A stretch of 64,000 nucleotides of DNA from Bacteroidia bacterium (GTDB taxonomy: Bacteria > Bacteroidota > Bacteroidia > Chitinophagales > Chitinophagaceae). The translations under genes and the position numbers were made by a program. Location of the stretch: positions 124,001 to 188,000 of the forward strand of contig JAUHYD010000006.1 of NCBI GenBank assembly GCA_030426665.1. Direction: 5' to 3'. The notes under the pieces are model-generated. The model worked only from the letters and a program-made list of their open reading frames with translations. It did no database searches and was not told where the DNA came from. Shown piece by piece: positions 28,945 to 38,570 of the stretch. How positions within the stretch are numbered: position 1 is the stretch's first letter; the number at the start of each line of letters is the position of its first letter.

Positions 28945-30441
28945 TTATAGTTTCATTATTTTTTTCGTGTGCATCACCCGGCCTGCTTTGTCGTGTATGG
29001 TTACAACATACATTCCGGGCAATAGGTTTTCCGTAGATATTTGGTAGGTATTATTGCTCCCGTAAAATGTTTCAGTCCTTATTTTGCGTCCGTTGATGTC
29101 GGTTATAGCTACCGACAATGTTTGATTGCCTGCAGATTCGGACAGATCAATGTTGAGCAAATTGGTAGTTGGGTTGGGGTAAACCTTAATGTCGATGGGT
29201 AAAGCCGTAGTCGAGGTCAGTCCGCTTGCCTCATACATTTCGTAATAGTACCATGTTTTGACTGTCGGTGTTACAGGTGAGGCAGCACCGGGGTCGGAAT
29301 AGGTAGTAGCATTTATTGGGTTGTTGTAACTATTGTAGGCAAATACATTCATAGAGCTGTTTATGAGGGTTGTAGAATCGCTTGCGTATGAATATGTATA
29401 AACCGTATCGGGCATGGATGCTGCATTTACGTTCTTTGTGGTAACGTTCATATCTGTTATCATGTCTGATAAATATTCTTTATGTCTATTGTAGGTATAA
29501 TAGTCGACACCTGTTGTGTAACCGAAACTATCGATGTATCCGGTATAGGATGATGTTGCCGGGTTAGCATCATACTTGTATGTCTTGATTTTGTTGGCGG
29601 AAGTGTAGGTCATAGTGTAGGTGCTCGACAAAACCCAACCCGGGTAATTCCAATAATACCCCTGACCCAGTATCATATTGTCGGCTCCATCATAGTTATA
29701 TACGAATTTTGACATAGGTTCCCATGAATGGGTACTAATATTGTATTCACTTTGACTGTCGACTGCGATCTTATTAGCGGTGTTGTAGGTGAAATTGGAT
29801 AGATAAGAGGTGTCCCAAAGCGCAGGTGCCGTTCCTGAAAAATCGTCCATTTCTATAACGGATGTAATGTTGGAAAGGCTATTATACGTCATTATGTTAC
29901 GTTGCTTTATTATTCCTGGTTCTCCAAGGTAGGTTTCGTCTATCAGGTTGTTAGCGGCATCGTAGGAATGGCTTTCCGTGGCAAAGGCACCGAAAGTATA
30001 GGGAGGCGTGGGCAATAAAGACCATTTTTTCGTCGTATCGCAAGCAACCCAAAGACCATTGTTGTGGGGTAATTGTAAACCTGAAGTGTTCACAAAGCCA
30101 AGCAGATCGATGAATGCTATAAATGATGGTCCTGCACCCCAATGATAACCGAGGAAGTCGAGATCGAACACAGAGCCACGTGCAGTGGTGTTGTATATAA
30201 AGGAGAATGAGTCGTAAATGGCATAAGGAGCATAGTTATAGTCGGATTGCGCAATAAGTCGCTGGCTTGTAGCCGTGGTTTTGGCCTGTGGCCTGTTGCC
30301 GGCATCCTGCTTATGGAGCAACTGCATCAGCAATTGCTTCGACCGTGTTTCGTTTTGTTTCGGATTGTGGGATGTCCGGTGTTGGGCGTTAGCAGACGCT
30401 GTCAGGAAAAGGGTAATGAACAATATAATCAGGCGATTCAT
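28945..30441 (-). CDS. Secreted protein with RHS-like repeats and T9SS type A sorting domain
   Basis: I place the start at ATG 30441, giving 498 residues that begin with a clean signal peptide (MNRLIILFITLFLTASANA, then Q). The frame could extend to 30477, but that would bury the signal. The middle part is Tyr-, Asn- and Ser-rich with recurring Y-N patterns (SYDAANNLIDETYLG, FVYNYDGADNMILG), resembling the YD-type beta-repeat style of Bacteroidota cell-surface proteins. The last 80 residues form a T9SS type A sorting domain (KVYPNPTTNLLNID, then TDINGRKI, ending VMHTKKIMKL). It should therefore be exported through the outer membrane. The function is unknown. It stands alone, divergent from the gene at 30910. 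Confidence 0.85.
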   Translation of the reverse strand: MNRLIILFITLFLTASANAQHRTSHNPKQNETRSKQLLMQLLHKQDAGNRPQAKTTATSQRLIAQSDYNYAPYAIYDSFSFIYNTTARGSVFDLDFLGYHWGAGPSFIAFIDLLGFVNTSGLQLPHNNGLWVACDTTKKWSLLPTPPYTFGAFATESHSYDAANNLIDETYLGEPGIIKQRNIMTYNSLSNITSVIEMDDFSGTAPALWDTSYLSNFTYNTANKIAVDSQSEYNISTHSWEPMSKFVYNYDGADNMILGQGYYWNYPGWVLSSTYTMTYTSANKIKTYKYDANPATSSYTGYIDSFGYTTGVDYYTYNRHKEYLSDMITDMNVTTKNVNAASMPDTVYTYSYASDSTTLINSSMNVFAYNSYNNPINATTYSDPGAASPVTPTVKTWYYYEMYEASGLTSTTALPIDIKVYPNPTTNLLNIDLSESAGNQTLSVAITDINGRKIRTETFYGSNNTYQISTENLLPGMYVVTIHDKAGRVMHTKKIMKL

Positions 30442-30909
30442 TTGGTGATATTTCAGATGGGTGCATAAATTACACAATAAATATACAACTAATACTTAAG
30501 TTGTTGCTAAATTGTTTAATAGCAACAATTATGCCAGCAGGTATTTGCATTGTAGCAATCGGGAAATTGCAAGCAGAAGGAAAGTAAGAAGTTCCATTTG
30601 CGGTTGAAAATGGCAAATGTTATGGAATTGACCTGAATGAAGGGTCTGATACTATTAATATTTTTAATGTTCCCTGCTGCATTGTTAAGTTGATAAATAC
30701 ACCTTTGTTCTTTTGTGCAAGATTGTAGCGCGGCGAATCTTTTTTGCTATACCCAAGAAAGCGACCTTATTATCCGTCTGTACTTTAACAGGGCAGTTCG
30801 CATTTTGGGCTTTTGTGCATAAAAAGTGTGAAGAATATTAAAATAAGAACATCAAATTGATTAATATTGTAGTAACATTAGGAATTAATATATTGTATAT
30901 AGCGTCTTT
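30442..30909. other. 468-bp divergent intergenic region
   Basis: This AT-rich spacer lies between two divergently transcribed T9SS-cargo genes. It contains an inverted repeat at 30501-30528 (TTGTTGCTA, 10-nt loop, TAGCAACAA) about 60 bp upstream of the minus-strand start. No reading frame or RNA gene is supported. Promoters for both genes must lie here, but no strong -33/-7 pair stands out. Confidence 0.5.
30501..30528. promoter_or_regulatory. Inverted repeat in divergent promoter region
   Basis: Perfect 9-bp arms, TTGTTGCTA (30501-30509) and TAGCAACAA (30520-30528), are separated by 10 nt, just upstream of the minus-strand gene starting at 30441. It may be an operator or a leader hairpin; no regulator can be assigned. 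Confidence 0.35.
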
Positions 30910-33147
30910 ATGAAGGTGAGTAGTAAAATATATCTGCTGTTGTGTTCTGTGGTATTTATGCTGTCAGGATATGAAAGTAGTGCTACACACATTTTTGGCG
31001 GGGAGTTGTTGTACACCCATATCTCGGGAGATACCTACAGGGTGGTGATGACACTATATGGAGATTGTAGCTCATCTGCAAGTAGCGCACTCCCAACCTC
31101 GGAACCGGCGATCAATATTTACGACGGTAGCACCCTTTTTACAATTATAAAATTACAACCAATCGATGTAGGACAGGAAGTTTCTCCTGTTTGTCCCGGG
31201 CAGTTAGCTAATACTACCTGTAATGGCGGCACATTGCCGGGAGTTAAGAAATTTGTCTACGCCGACACCGTTACACTCCCTTCCCGCTCGGAACGCTGGA
31301 GTTTCATCTTTGCCGGTGATATGACTGCGTCATCGGGTACCGGCGTGAGTTATGCAGGCCGCAGTAGTGCAATTACTAATATTAATAATCCCGGTACGTC
31401 GTATGTATTTCTTAAGGCTACATTGAATAATTTGGTCGAGCATAATTCTTCGCCACAATATTCCAGCATACCGACGCCTTACTATTGCTTGAGCCCTGAC
31501 CAGCAATATAACCAAGGTGCGATTGATAGCGACGGTGATTCGCTTTCTTTTTCGTTGGTTCCTGCGTTGTCTGGTGTGGTTGCAAACCCATTGTTGTCCG
31601 GACCGGTTGCTTATAAAGGAACATTTTCCGGTAGTAATCCTTTGGATGCTTTGGCAGGTGCTTTTACTTTTGTTGACCTCAATGGGCAATTGACTTTCAC
31701 ACCACAATCAACTCAGGATGCGTTGGTAGTAAATCAGGTTTCGGAATACAGGAACGGTGTGCTCATAGGTACCAGTCAGCGGGAGATGACATTTATTGTA
31801 TCTAATGACTGTGAAGGGACGCCACCAAAGCTGACCGTTGAGAATGTTACAGGTGGTGCAATAACGGGTAAAAATGTGATAAACATTTGTGTGGGTACAC
31901 CTTCACTGTCTTTTTCCATAGATGTCAGTAATCCCGATAGGGACACCACTTACATCACCCCTAAAAACGTACCCGGAACCGCAACCCTGGATATCGACAA
32001 TAATAACACGCCGGACCCGACAATAAGTTTTAATTGGAATACTGCTACTCTTTCGCCAGGTGTTTACACATTCTATCTGGATGTCAAGAATAATCATTGT
32101 CCGATATCAAACAGACAGACTTTAGCCTATACGATAAACATTACACCGTATCCTACTGTTACGGCAGCCCCCATTTCGCCAACTAATTGTGTGCATCAGG
32201 CATTCATTAAATATGATATGGCTTTCGGATACCTGCCTCGTATAGTTACTGTACGTGATGGGCCGACGGTGGTTGCAACTTATGTGGATTCTGTTGGTTC
32301 TATTACTGACAGTCTCCCGGTTGGGAATTACACTGTTGATGTAAGCTCTGCTGCAACCTGTGCTACTTCTTACGATTTTACGATAGCTGATGGAGGAGTG
32401 TTGCCCCTTTCCCCTGTAGATCAGGTTTATTGCAAAAACGATTTGGGAAAGGCGGTACAAATTGAAACGTATAGTGCAGATGCAGTAGTAACATGGTACG
32501 ACATTCAGTCAAATCCATTACCGGCAGCACCGGTTCCTCCAACAAATGTTGCAGCGTCTTATCTGTGGTTGGTAACACAAAAATACAAGGTGTGTGTGTC
32601 CGATACAGTTGCGGTAAAGGTGGTAGTCAACCCACTTCCGGGTACTCAGATACTCACACGTCCAGATGAAATTTGCGTAGGAGATACGCTTTACCTCGAA
32701 GCTTCAGGCGGAGAAGAGTTTAACTGGTCTCCGGTAGAAAAGTTGAATGCTACGGCCGATGGTCGGATATTTGCCCGAATTACTTCAAAGGCTTCATTCG
32801 CTGTAACCTCCACCAACGAATTCGGTTGCGCCGATGCAGACTCAATAACATATGACAACATCAAGCCTTGTTGTAAATTTTCTTACCCCACAGCATTTAC
32901 TCCGAACGGAGATGGTAAGAATGATGGCTTTAAGGTTGTGACATATGGTAATAACTGGAGCTACAAATTAGCGATTTACAATCGTTGGGGGCAGCTGGTG
33001 TTTCTTACCTATAGTGCAGACAAATACTGGGACGGAACATACAATGGCAAGCCGTGCGAAGTAGGTACTTATTATTACTTCTTTGAGGGTCGCTGTCTTA
33101 CCGGTGGTACCGATGAACATCAGGGCGACATCACTTTAATACGATAG
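30910..33147 (+). CDS. Large secreted protein with T9SS type B (gliding motility-associated) C-terminal domain
   Basis: This 745-residue protein starts with a signal peptide (MKVSSKIYLLLCSVVFMLSG, cleavage near SSA), followed by THIFGGELLYTH, the opening typical of a large family of Bacteroidota cell-surface proteins. The middle has beta-rich PKD/cadherin-like segments with SDSDGD-type and NPDRDTTY acidic patches that could bind calcium. The C-terminal 90 residues match the CHU/gliding motility-associated domain, that is, a T9SS type B sorting signal (PTAFTPNGDGKNDGFKV, YNRWGQLVF, WDGTYNGK, GTYYYFFEG, GDITLIR). It is expected to be secreted through the GldKLMN machine and remain on the surface or be released. 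The precise role is unknown; type B cargo includes adhesins such as SprB. Confidence 0.88.
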   Translation: MKVSSKIYLLLCSVVFMLSGYESSATHIFGGELLYTHISGDTYRVVMTLYGDCSSSASSALPTSEPAINIYDGSTLFTIIKLQPIDVGQEVSPVCPGQLANTTCNGGTLPGVKKFVYADTVTLPSRSERWSFIFAGDMTASSGTGVSYAGRSSAITNINNPGTSYVFLKATLNNLVEHNSSPQYSSIPTPYYCLSPDQQYNQGAIDSDGDSLSFSLVPALSGVVANPLLSGPVAYKGTFSGSNPLDALAGAFTFVDLNGQLTFTPQSTQDALVVNQVSEYRNGVLIGTSQREMTFIVSNDCEGTPPKLTVENVTGGAITGKNVINICVGTPSLSFSIDVSNPDRDTTYITPKNVPGTATLDIDNNNTPDPTISFNWNTATLSPGVYTFYLDVKNNHCPISNRQTLAYTINITPYPTVTAAPISPTNCVHQAFIKYDMAFGYLPRIVTVRDGPTVVATYVDSVGSITDSLPVGNYTVDVSSAATCATSYDFTIADGGVLPLSPVDQVYCKNDLGKAVQIETYSADAVVTWYDIQSNPLPAAPVPPTNVAASYLWLVTQKYKVCVSDTVAVKVVVNPLPGTQILTRPDEICVGDTLYLEASGGEEFNWSPVEKLNATADGRIFARITSKASFAVTSTNEFGCADADSITYDNIKPCCKFSYPTAFTPNGDGKNDGFKVVTYGNNWSYKLAIYNRWGQLVFLTYSADKYWDGTYNGKPCEVGTYYYFFEGRCLTGGTDEHQGDITLIR

Positions 33148-33175
33148 TTGAATTCTCAAGGGCCGCGCCGTTCGG

Positions 33176-33556
33176 CTATGAATTGCACATGGCTGCAATC
33201 TTCTCAAAAGCGTCTGCGTCCTTTATTATGTATTCCTCAGCGCCTTTCACAATAGTCTGCAATGCAGTGCCATAAGCTTCCTGGCTTGATAGCATGATTA
33301 CTCTTATGTCTCTGTCCAGCTTTTTTATTGCTTCAAGTACTTGCAGTCCGTTTGCAGCGTCCTTTGATATAGAGTTAAGTTTATAGTCGAGAATGACAAT
33401 ATCCGGCTCTTCGGCAAAATGTTTCATACAGTCTTCTCCCGTGCTGAAAACCTTCACCTCATGCATTGTTTTGCGGGTTAGATAGTCTTCCAGCGCCGTA
33501 GTGATCATTTCATCATCGTCTACTACAAATATCTTCTTAACCAGTTTCTTGCTCAT
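33176..33556 (-). CDS. Single-domain response regulator (CheY-like receiver)
   Basis: This 126-residue protein is only a receiver domain. It has an acidic pocket (VVDDDE), phospho-acceptor Asp57 in ILDYKLN, the Thr/Ser switch position in LSSQ and the conserved Lys in IIKDA. There is no output domain, so it probably acts in a phosphorelay or by protein contact. It lies 38 nt downstream of the hybrid kinase on the same strand, which makes that kinase (with its C-terminal Hpt domain) the natural phospho-donor. Its 3' end converges with the gene ending at 33147. Confidence 0.85.
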   Translation of the reverse strand: MSKKLVKKIFVVDDDEMITTALEDYLTRKTMHEVKVFSTGEDCMKHFAEEPDIVILDYKLNSISKDAANGLQVLEAIKKLDRDIRVIMLSSQEAYGTALQTIVKGAEEYIIKDADAFEKIAAMCNS

Positions 33557-33594
33557 GTCAGCTATTGTGGTGTTAACAGTATTGTGTCACGAAT

Positions 33595-36500
33595 TTAAAC
33601 AAAACTTTTCAGCTCTGTTACTGATTCTTCATTTTGCGACAGTAGTTTTTCGAGATTTGCGTAGATGGCTATTTCATCGTCACCTTCTTCACACAGCGCC
33701 TCTATTTTTCGGGCTATATCTGTGCTGTTTTGCATGCCCATCATCATCCACTTTGGTTTAAAGGTATGTACCAGGGTGGCAATGTCATCTATATTCTTGT
33801 TTTTCTGAGCTTCCAGTATATTGTTTCTGAAAGGTTGTACCGCCCTAAGGTAGATGTCTATATATTTTTTTACCCGGTCTCTTTCCCCTTCACAAAATTT
33901 AAAGAGTCCGGTAAGGTCGGTTACACCCGCATTAGGAACCTGTATGTCTGGTGTTGCGATAGGACTTTCGTTTTCAGCATCACTTGCAGCATAGCCTTCC
34001 CTGCCCGTGAGGTCTGCAATAGCAGCAATCAGTTGCCAAATTTTAAAAGGTTTGGGGACATACGTGTTCATGCCGGCGTCGGTGCACTTATCTAAGTCGT
34101 TGCGTAGCATGCTTGCGGTCAGCGCAATAATCGGAGTATTATTGGCAGGTGATGGGAGTTTGGTTCTGATGAAACGTGTCGCATCAAGACCATTCATAAT
34201 CGGCATTTGTACATCCATCAGTACAACGTCATACGCTTTTGTCTGCATCATCTGTACCGCTTCTTCTCCATTTGCTGCCTCGTCGATAATAACCTTTGAC
34301 TTTAGTCCGAGCGCTTCTGTAACTACTAGCCTGTTATACTCGTTATCGTCTGCCAGCAATATATTCAGTCCATTTAGGATACTTCCGTCAGCTTGTTGTT
34401 CGCCTTTTTGCCTTTCAGTAAGTCGTTCGACGGAGCCTTGCGCGAACGATGCCTGGAAAGAGAATGTAGTTCCGCTACCTACCTTGCTTTCAACCGCTAT
34501 ACTTCCTCCCTGCAGCTCAACTAACTGCTTCGATATAGATAGACCCAGGCCTGTCCCTCCGTATTTGCGCGTATCGGATGCATTTGCCTGCTGAAACTCT
34601 TTGAAGAGGCTGTCTAGCTTTTCTTCAGGAATGCCCGCACCGGTATCGGTTATTGAAAACTGTGTTTTAGCGCGGCCATCGTTAATCTCTAGGAGTTCGA
34701 CTTTTATCTCGACGCTTCCTTTGTCAGTAAACTTTATAGCATTTCCTCCCAGGTTTATCAGAATCTGATTCAGGCGAAAAGGATCTCCAACAAGTACTTC
34801 CGGTATTTTTTCGTCAATGGTAGTGAAAAGCTGCAGCCCCTTTTCCTCTGATTTTATTGCAAGAGTTTCCCTTACTTGTTGCAACGTGTCAGGAAGAGAA
34901 AAGTCGATTTGTTCCAGTTCCAACTTGCCTGCTTCAATCTTGGAGAGATCGAGGATGTCATTAATAATGTGCAGCAGAATGTCCGAGGATTTGGAAATAA
35001 CGTTGAGGTATTTTTGTTGGTCTGGTCTGGGTTGTTTGTCTAATAGCAAGTCGGTCATACCACTTACTGCGTTCATGGGCGTTCGGATTTCGTGGCTCAT
35101 ATTGGCAAGGAACTGTTGCTTGAATTGTTCCGAGCGCTCAGCTCTGCGGCGTTGGTGTTCTGCATTTTCTTTTTCCCGTTTAATAATTACGTTGGCTTTC
35201 TTTTGAAAGGCGTAGTTTCGGTAGATGAAAAAGGAGAGTAGTAAGACAAGGACAAGTCCGGCAAATCCGCTATAGGTAAGTGTTTTCTGACGTTGTATCC
35301 TTTGTTCGTTCTCTGCGGTTGCTTTTTCTTTTTGACGCTTATAGTCGGCTTGTAGATCTATTCGTGTTAGTTCGTTTGCTTTCTGAACATTGTAAACACT
35401 ATCCCGGATAGCGATAAACTTCTTGTATGCATAAAGTGCCGAATCATTCTTTTGCAGATGCTGGTAGGTAATACTTAAAACTTGCCAGGCATCTTTTTCT
35501 GCATCGAGTGCACCACTTTTTTTGAAGTCCTGTATAGCTCTCTGCAGGTATTGAGATGCATTCTGATATTTTTGTTCTGCATTGCAGACCTTGCCGAGTG
35601 TGGTATATATTACCGGTAGCATATCCGGAAAATTGTAGTCCGTAGCAAGTTCAAGGGCGGCTTCAGCATGTTCCCTCGCTTTTGTTGGCAGGTTGGTTTC
35701 GAGATAGATATTGCTAAGGTTGTTTAGTATCAGGGCTTTATTGAGGAAATCACTTGGCTTGGAGATATTCAAAGCCTTTTTGTAGTAGTTGATTGCAGTA
35801 TCGTAGTTGCCTGTTATTTGATAGGTGTTCGCAATTCCCATTAACGCCCATACATTCAGCGTGTTTTGCACATCTTCCTCACATCCCAGATCTGTTACTC
35901 GTTTGTACTGCTCTATTGCTTTAGAAGATTGACTCATGTTTACGTACAGGTCGGCAATGGTAATGAGCAGTCCACCCATTTGTTCTAATGAGGAAGGGTT
36001 TGGATGTTTTTCGTTTTTTATGAGCCGTTCAAGGGTAGTTAGGGAGCTATCGTAGTAGGTGAGCGCGAGCGGAAAGTCGCCAACTGACGAGTAGGTAAGG
36101 CCTATGTTGCCAAGTGCTACAATTTTGGTGTCAGCATCAGTGGCTATTGTCAGTACCTCTTTATAGCAGGCTATGGCCTCGCCGAACTTTGTCATTTTAT
36201 GGAATGCAATTCCCAGACTTTGGAGCGTCACTAACTGAGCTGCGGTGTCACCGGATAGTTTAGCTTCTTTAATACTGGTTTTATACCAATTGACAGATTT
36301 GCTGTAATCTTTTACATTTTCGCAATAGCTGTATATATTCCCAAGGTCAAAAGCAGCTTGCTGCGAGCCTTTGTGCCAGCTTATTTGTTGTGATAATTTT
36401 ATAGCCTGTGATAGGTATCTGAAGTATGTTGTAGAGTCGCTGCAGGGCGAGAAGTGAGCTATTGCTATCATCCACTTTATCCTGGCTGTGTCAGAAGTAG

Positions 36501-36627
36501 CATCATAAAGTCCGGCCTTACAGGAATCTACTTTGCCGGATGCAATTAATTCGGATCCGCAACCTAACACATATAGTATTGCGAATACTGTAACTTTTAT
36601 GATGTGGATGTGCCAGTTAATGCGCAT
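33595..36627 (-). CDS. TPR-containing hybrid sensor histidine kinase with receiver and Hpt domains
   Basis: This 1010-residue protein begins with a signal or anchor segment (a possible lipobox LYVLGC near residue 20), followed by about 400 residues of TPR helices in the periplasm. A transmembrane helix lies near residues 455-477 (GLVLVLLLSFFIY) and a coiled linker follows. HisKA carries phospho-acceptor His512 (SHEIRTPMN). HATPase_c shows N, G1 and G2 boxes (NLGGNAIKFTD, DTGAGIPEEKL, GGTGLGLSI). A receiver domain has Asp805 (LMDVQMP), and a C-terminal Hpt-like domain has His954 (LVHTFKPKW). This allows a full His-Asp-His relay within one chain, passing phosphate to the small receiver protein encoded 38 nt downstream. 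The stimulus is unknown; periplasmic TPRs suggest a protein partner. Confidence 0.93.
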   Translation of the reverse strand: MRINWHIHIIKVTVFAILYVLGCGSELIASGKVDSCKAGLYDATSDTARIKWMIAIAHFSPCSDSTTYFRYLSQAIKLSQQISWHKGSQQAAFDLGNIYSYCENVKDYSKSVNWYKTSIKEAKLSGDTAAQLVTLQSLGIAFHKMTKFGEAIACYKEVLTIATDADTKIVALGNIGLTYSSVGDFPLALTYYDSSLTTLERLIKNEKHPNPSSLEQMGGLLITIADLYVNMSQSSKAIEQYKRVTDLGCEEDVQNTLNVWALMGIANTYQITGNYDTAINYYKKALNISKPSDFLNKALILNNLSNIYLETNLPTKAREHAEAALELATDYNFPDMLPVIYTTLGKVCNAEQKYQNASQYLQRAIQDFKKSGALDAEKDAWQVLSITYQHLQKNDSALYAYKKFIAIRDSVYNVQKANELTRIDLQADYKRQKEKATAENEQRIQRQKTLTYSGFAGLVLVLLLSFFIYRNYAFQKKANVIIKREKENAEHQRRRAERSEQFKQQFLANMSHEIRTPMNAVSGMTDLLLDKQPRPDQQKYLNVISKSSDILLHIINDILDLSKIEAGKLELEQIDFSLPDTLQQVRETLAIKSEEKGLQLFTTIDEKIPEVLVGDPFRLNQILINLGGNAIKFTDKGSVEIKVELLEINDGRAKTQFSITDTGAGIPEEKLDSLFKEFQQANASDTRKYGGTGLGLSISKQLVELQGGSIAVESKVGSGTTFSFQASFAQGSVERLTERQKGEQQADGSILNGLNILLADDNEYNRLVVTEALGLKSKVIIDEAANGEEAVQMMQTKAYDVVLMDVQMPIMNGLDATRFIRTKLPSPANNTPIIALTASMLRNDLDKCTDAGMNTYVPKPFKIWQLIAAIADLTGREGYAASDAENESPIATPDIQVPNAGVTDLTGLFKFCEGERDRVKKYIDIYLRAVQPFRNNILEAQKNKNIDDIATLVHTFKPKWMMMGMQNSTDIARKIEALCEEGDDEIAIYANLEKLLSQNEESVTELKSFV

Positions 36628-36639
36628 TTTTTAAAAAAT

Positions 36640-36667
36640 TGATGCAGTCATTAAGATAAATGCATCA
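36640..36667. promoter_or_regulatory. Inverted repeat in the kinase / 313-aa gene divergent region
   Basis: TGATGCA (36640-36646) faces TGCATCA (36661-36667), 14 nt apart, in the 126-bp region between the divergent starts at 36627 and 36754. Downstream is TATTTTG, close to the Bacteroidota -7 element. A regulator site is possible but unproven. Confidence 0.3.
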
Positions 36668-36753
36668 TTATTCTTATTTTGTGTAAAGTACAATAAATGA
36701 AAGAAAATTTCAGAAGATACAGTTAACAGCCGTGAGGTACAAAACGATAGAAA

Positions 36754-37695
36754 ATGGATAATACAGCAACAGCAGCAGCTTTACCAACCGCTACTTTGAA
36801 GGCACATGTGATTTTTGGCAGTACGCCCAAGCTGGCTTGGTTTAATAGTGGCGATGGTGGGGTTACAAAATCAGGCCCTGATGTTGGCTGTTCTGTGAGA
36901 GGACTTTGTAATGTTCAGTCTTTGGCGCAGGGTTCCTTTTCGTCGCAACTAAATGGGAAATCGATAGAAGTTACTTTTGCTGTGGTGCCAAGTGGTTATC
37001 CTTCACCGGGTTTTCAAAGTTATTTGTCGATATCATTTAATCTGGCAGACTTGCAACAGAATCAACCTGCACAGGCGCAATACTTCAGCGGTGTTTCGGG
37101 TGCATATCAGTTTGATGCCGAATTTGATTTAGGAAGCGATGTGTTCGCAGGGCTCAATTTGCCCGCAGGTGCAGCTATTATGACTGCTGGCAATTCCGTT
37201 TATACAGTTTCTGAAGGTACGGTAACCATCATGTATGGTCTGTATACAAAGGTTTCGGCATACGCTATATTTGGTGGAGAACAAGACGGCGTTTGCCAGC
37301 AATATCAAGGTGGCTTTTGTTCCATTAGTGCCGATGCCACTCCGGTAAACGGAATTACGCCTACTAATGTCGACTTTATTCTGGTGTATGACAGCTATAT
37401 TATGGTTTGCTTTAATTATGCAGAACTGAAGGCTAATCAACCTGTAACGGCCGGCACTAATGTATTTTCTGATCCGGTTGCAAATGGTGGTACAGGAATT
37501 TCTAACTACCCGATATTAAATGATATTTCTTTTGACGATCCATTGTTTGCTCCTTTGGGGTTGGCGCCGGGGGCGATGATATCGGCGTCAAATAGCGGTA
37601 CAGGGAGTCAGATTCTCTATAATACTAACAACAATCAGTTTACTATAGGCTTCCCGGTAAGCTATGGTAAACAACAGCCTCCGAAACAGCCTTAA
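36754..37695 (+). CDS. Unrecognised protein with two tandem copies of one domain
   Basis: I do not recognise this 313-residue protein. It has no signal peptide, no transmembrane segment and no T9SS tail. It appears to consist of two copies of one domain. In copy 1 (about 15-165) the order is VIFGSTPK, a Cys pair (GCSVRGLC), IEVTFAVVPSG, FNLADLQQNQPAQAQYF, FDLGSDVFAGLNLPAGA and VYTVSEGTVTIMYG. In copy 2 (about 172-305) it is AIFGGEQDG, a Cys pair (VCQQYQGGFC), VDFILVYDS, FNYAELKANQPVTAGTNVF, FDDPLFAPLGLAPGA and LYNTNNNQFTIGF. The pattern suggests a beta-rich fold. The C-terminus is basic and proline-rich (GKQQPPKQP). It sits between a sensor kinase and a LytTR regulator, whose stop codon it overlaps by 4 nt on the opposite strand, so it could be a target of either. 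Confidence 0.8.
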   Translation: MDNTATAAALPTATLKAHVIFGSTPKLAWFNSGDGGVTKSGPDVGCSVRGLCNVQSLAQGSFSSQLNGKSIEVTFAVVPSGYPSPGFQSYLSISFNLADLQQNQPAQAQYFSGVSGAYQFDAEFDLGSDVFAGLNLPAGAAIMTAGNSVYTVSEGTVTIMYGLYTKVSAYAIFGGEQDGVCQQYQGGFCSISADATPVNGITPTNVDFILVYDSYIMVCFNYAELKANQPVTAGTNVFSDPVANGGTGISNYPILNDISFDDPLFAPLGLAPGAMISASNSGTGSQILYNTNNNQFTIGFPVSYGKQQPPKQP

Positions 37696-38453
37696 AATTG
37701 TGATACAATAGCCATTAGTTCTTCTTTCTTTCTGCGGCTAACGTCTAATGTGGCATTGTCGCTCATAATGACTTGTCCGCCCTCACCTCTCAGGTATTTT
37801 TTGAGGTGTTTAAGGTTAATTACGTTGGACTTATGAATACGAAAGAAGCCATAGGGTTGTAGTATAGACTCAAAGTCTCCCAGCGTCCGGGAGGCAAGTA
37901 TCATTTTCTTGTCTGTTAGGAAAATTTTAGTGTACTTGTCTGCCGACTCGCAGCGTACGATGTCGTGAATACCGATAAATAGTAAACCTTCCATTGTAGG
38001 TACGGCGAGGTTGCTCAGTTTTTTCTCTGTCGGCACCCCTACTATTTCCAGTTGCTTTTGTTCGGCTGGTGTCGCACTGTCTAGTTTGTCTTTCATTCTG
38101 CTGATGGCTTCTTGCAGGATGGTAGCATCAATTGGCTTGACAAGGTAGTCGAGGGCCGAGAAACGTATGGCCCTTATCGCATAGTGTTCGTGGGCAGTTG
38201 TAAATATGATTTCGAAATTGACTGCCGGAAGCTTTCGGATCATCTCAAATCCATTCATACCGGGCATTTCCACATCCAGAAATACAAGGTCAGGGCTCAA
38301 TTCGTTTATTTTTGCCAGGCCTTCCATTCCTGAAGTACATGTGGCGAGAATCTCAACGCCTTTGCAATATCGGGTAATGACATCCTGAAGCTGAAAACAA
38401 CAAAATTCGTCGTCATCGACAATAATCGCCCTAACTGTATCACTGCTTGTCAT
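37692..38453 (-). CDS. LytTR-family response regulator
   Basis: This 253-residue protein has an N-terminal receiver domain (acidic pocket VDDDE, phospho-acceptor Asp60 in VFLDVEMPG, Thr-Thr-Ala switch, Lys in YLVKPID). A LytTR DNA-binding domain occupies about residues 150-253 (IVRCESADKYTKIFL, GFFRIHKSNVINLKHLKKY, LDVSRRKKEEL). This AlgR/LytR architecture activates transcription by binding short direct repeats. A partner kinase of the LytS/YehU type is not adjacent, and the hybrid kinase at 33595 belongs to another class, so the cognate sensor is unknown. Its 3' end overlaps the convergent gene at 36754-37695 by 4 nt. Confidence 0.92.
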   Translation of the reverse strand: MTSSDTVRAIIVDDDEFCCFQLQDVITRYCKGVEILATCTSGMEGLAKINELSPDLVFLDVEMPGMNGFEMIRKLPAVNFEIIFTTAHEHYAIRAIRFSALDYLVKPIDATILQEAISRMKDKLDSATPAEQKQLEIVGVPTEKKLSNLAVPTMEGLLFIGIHDIVRCESADKYTKIFLTDKKMILASRTLGDFESILQPYGFFRIHKSNVINLKHLKKYLRGEGGQVIMSDNATLDVSRRKKEELMAIVSQF

Positions 38454-38570
38454 AACGTAAAGATAAATTTTTGATTGTATGTTTTATTGTTTGAGCCATG
38501 CAACGGAAAAAGAGAGGCCCTGAAAAGAGCCTCTGAAAAAACCAAAATGAACATAGGGCTTTCGGTGTCG

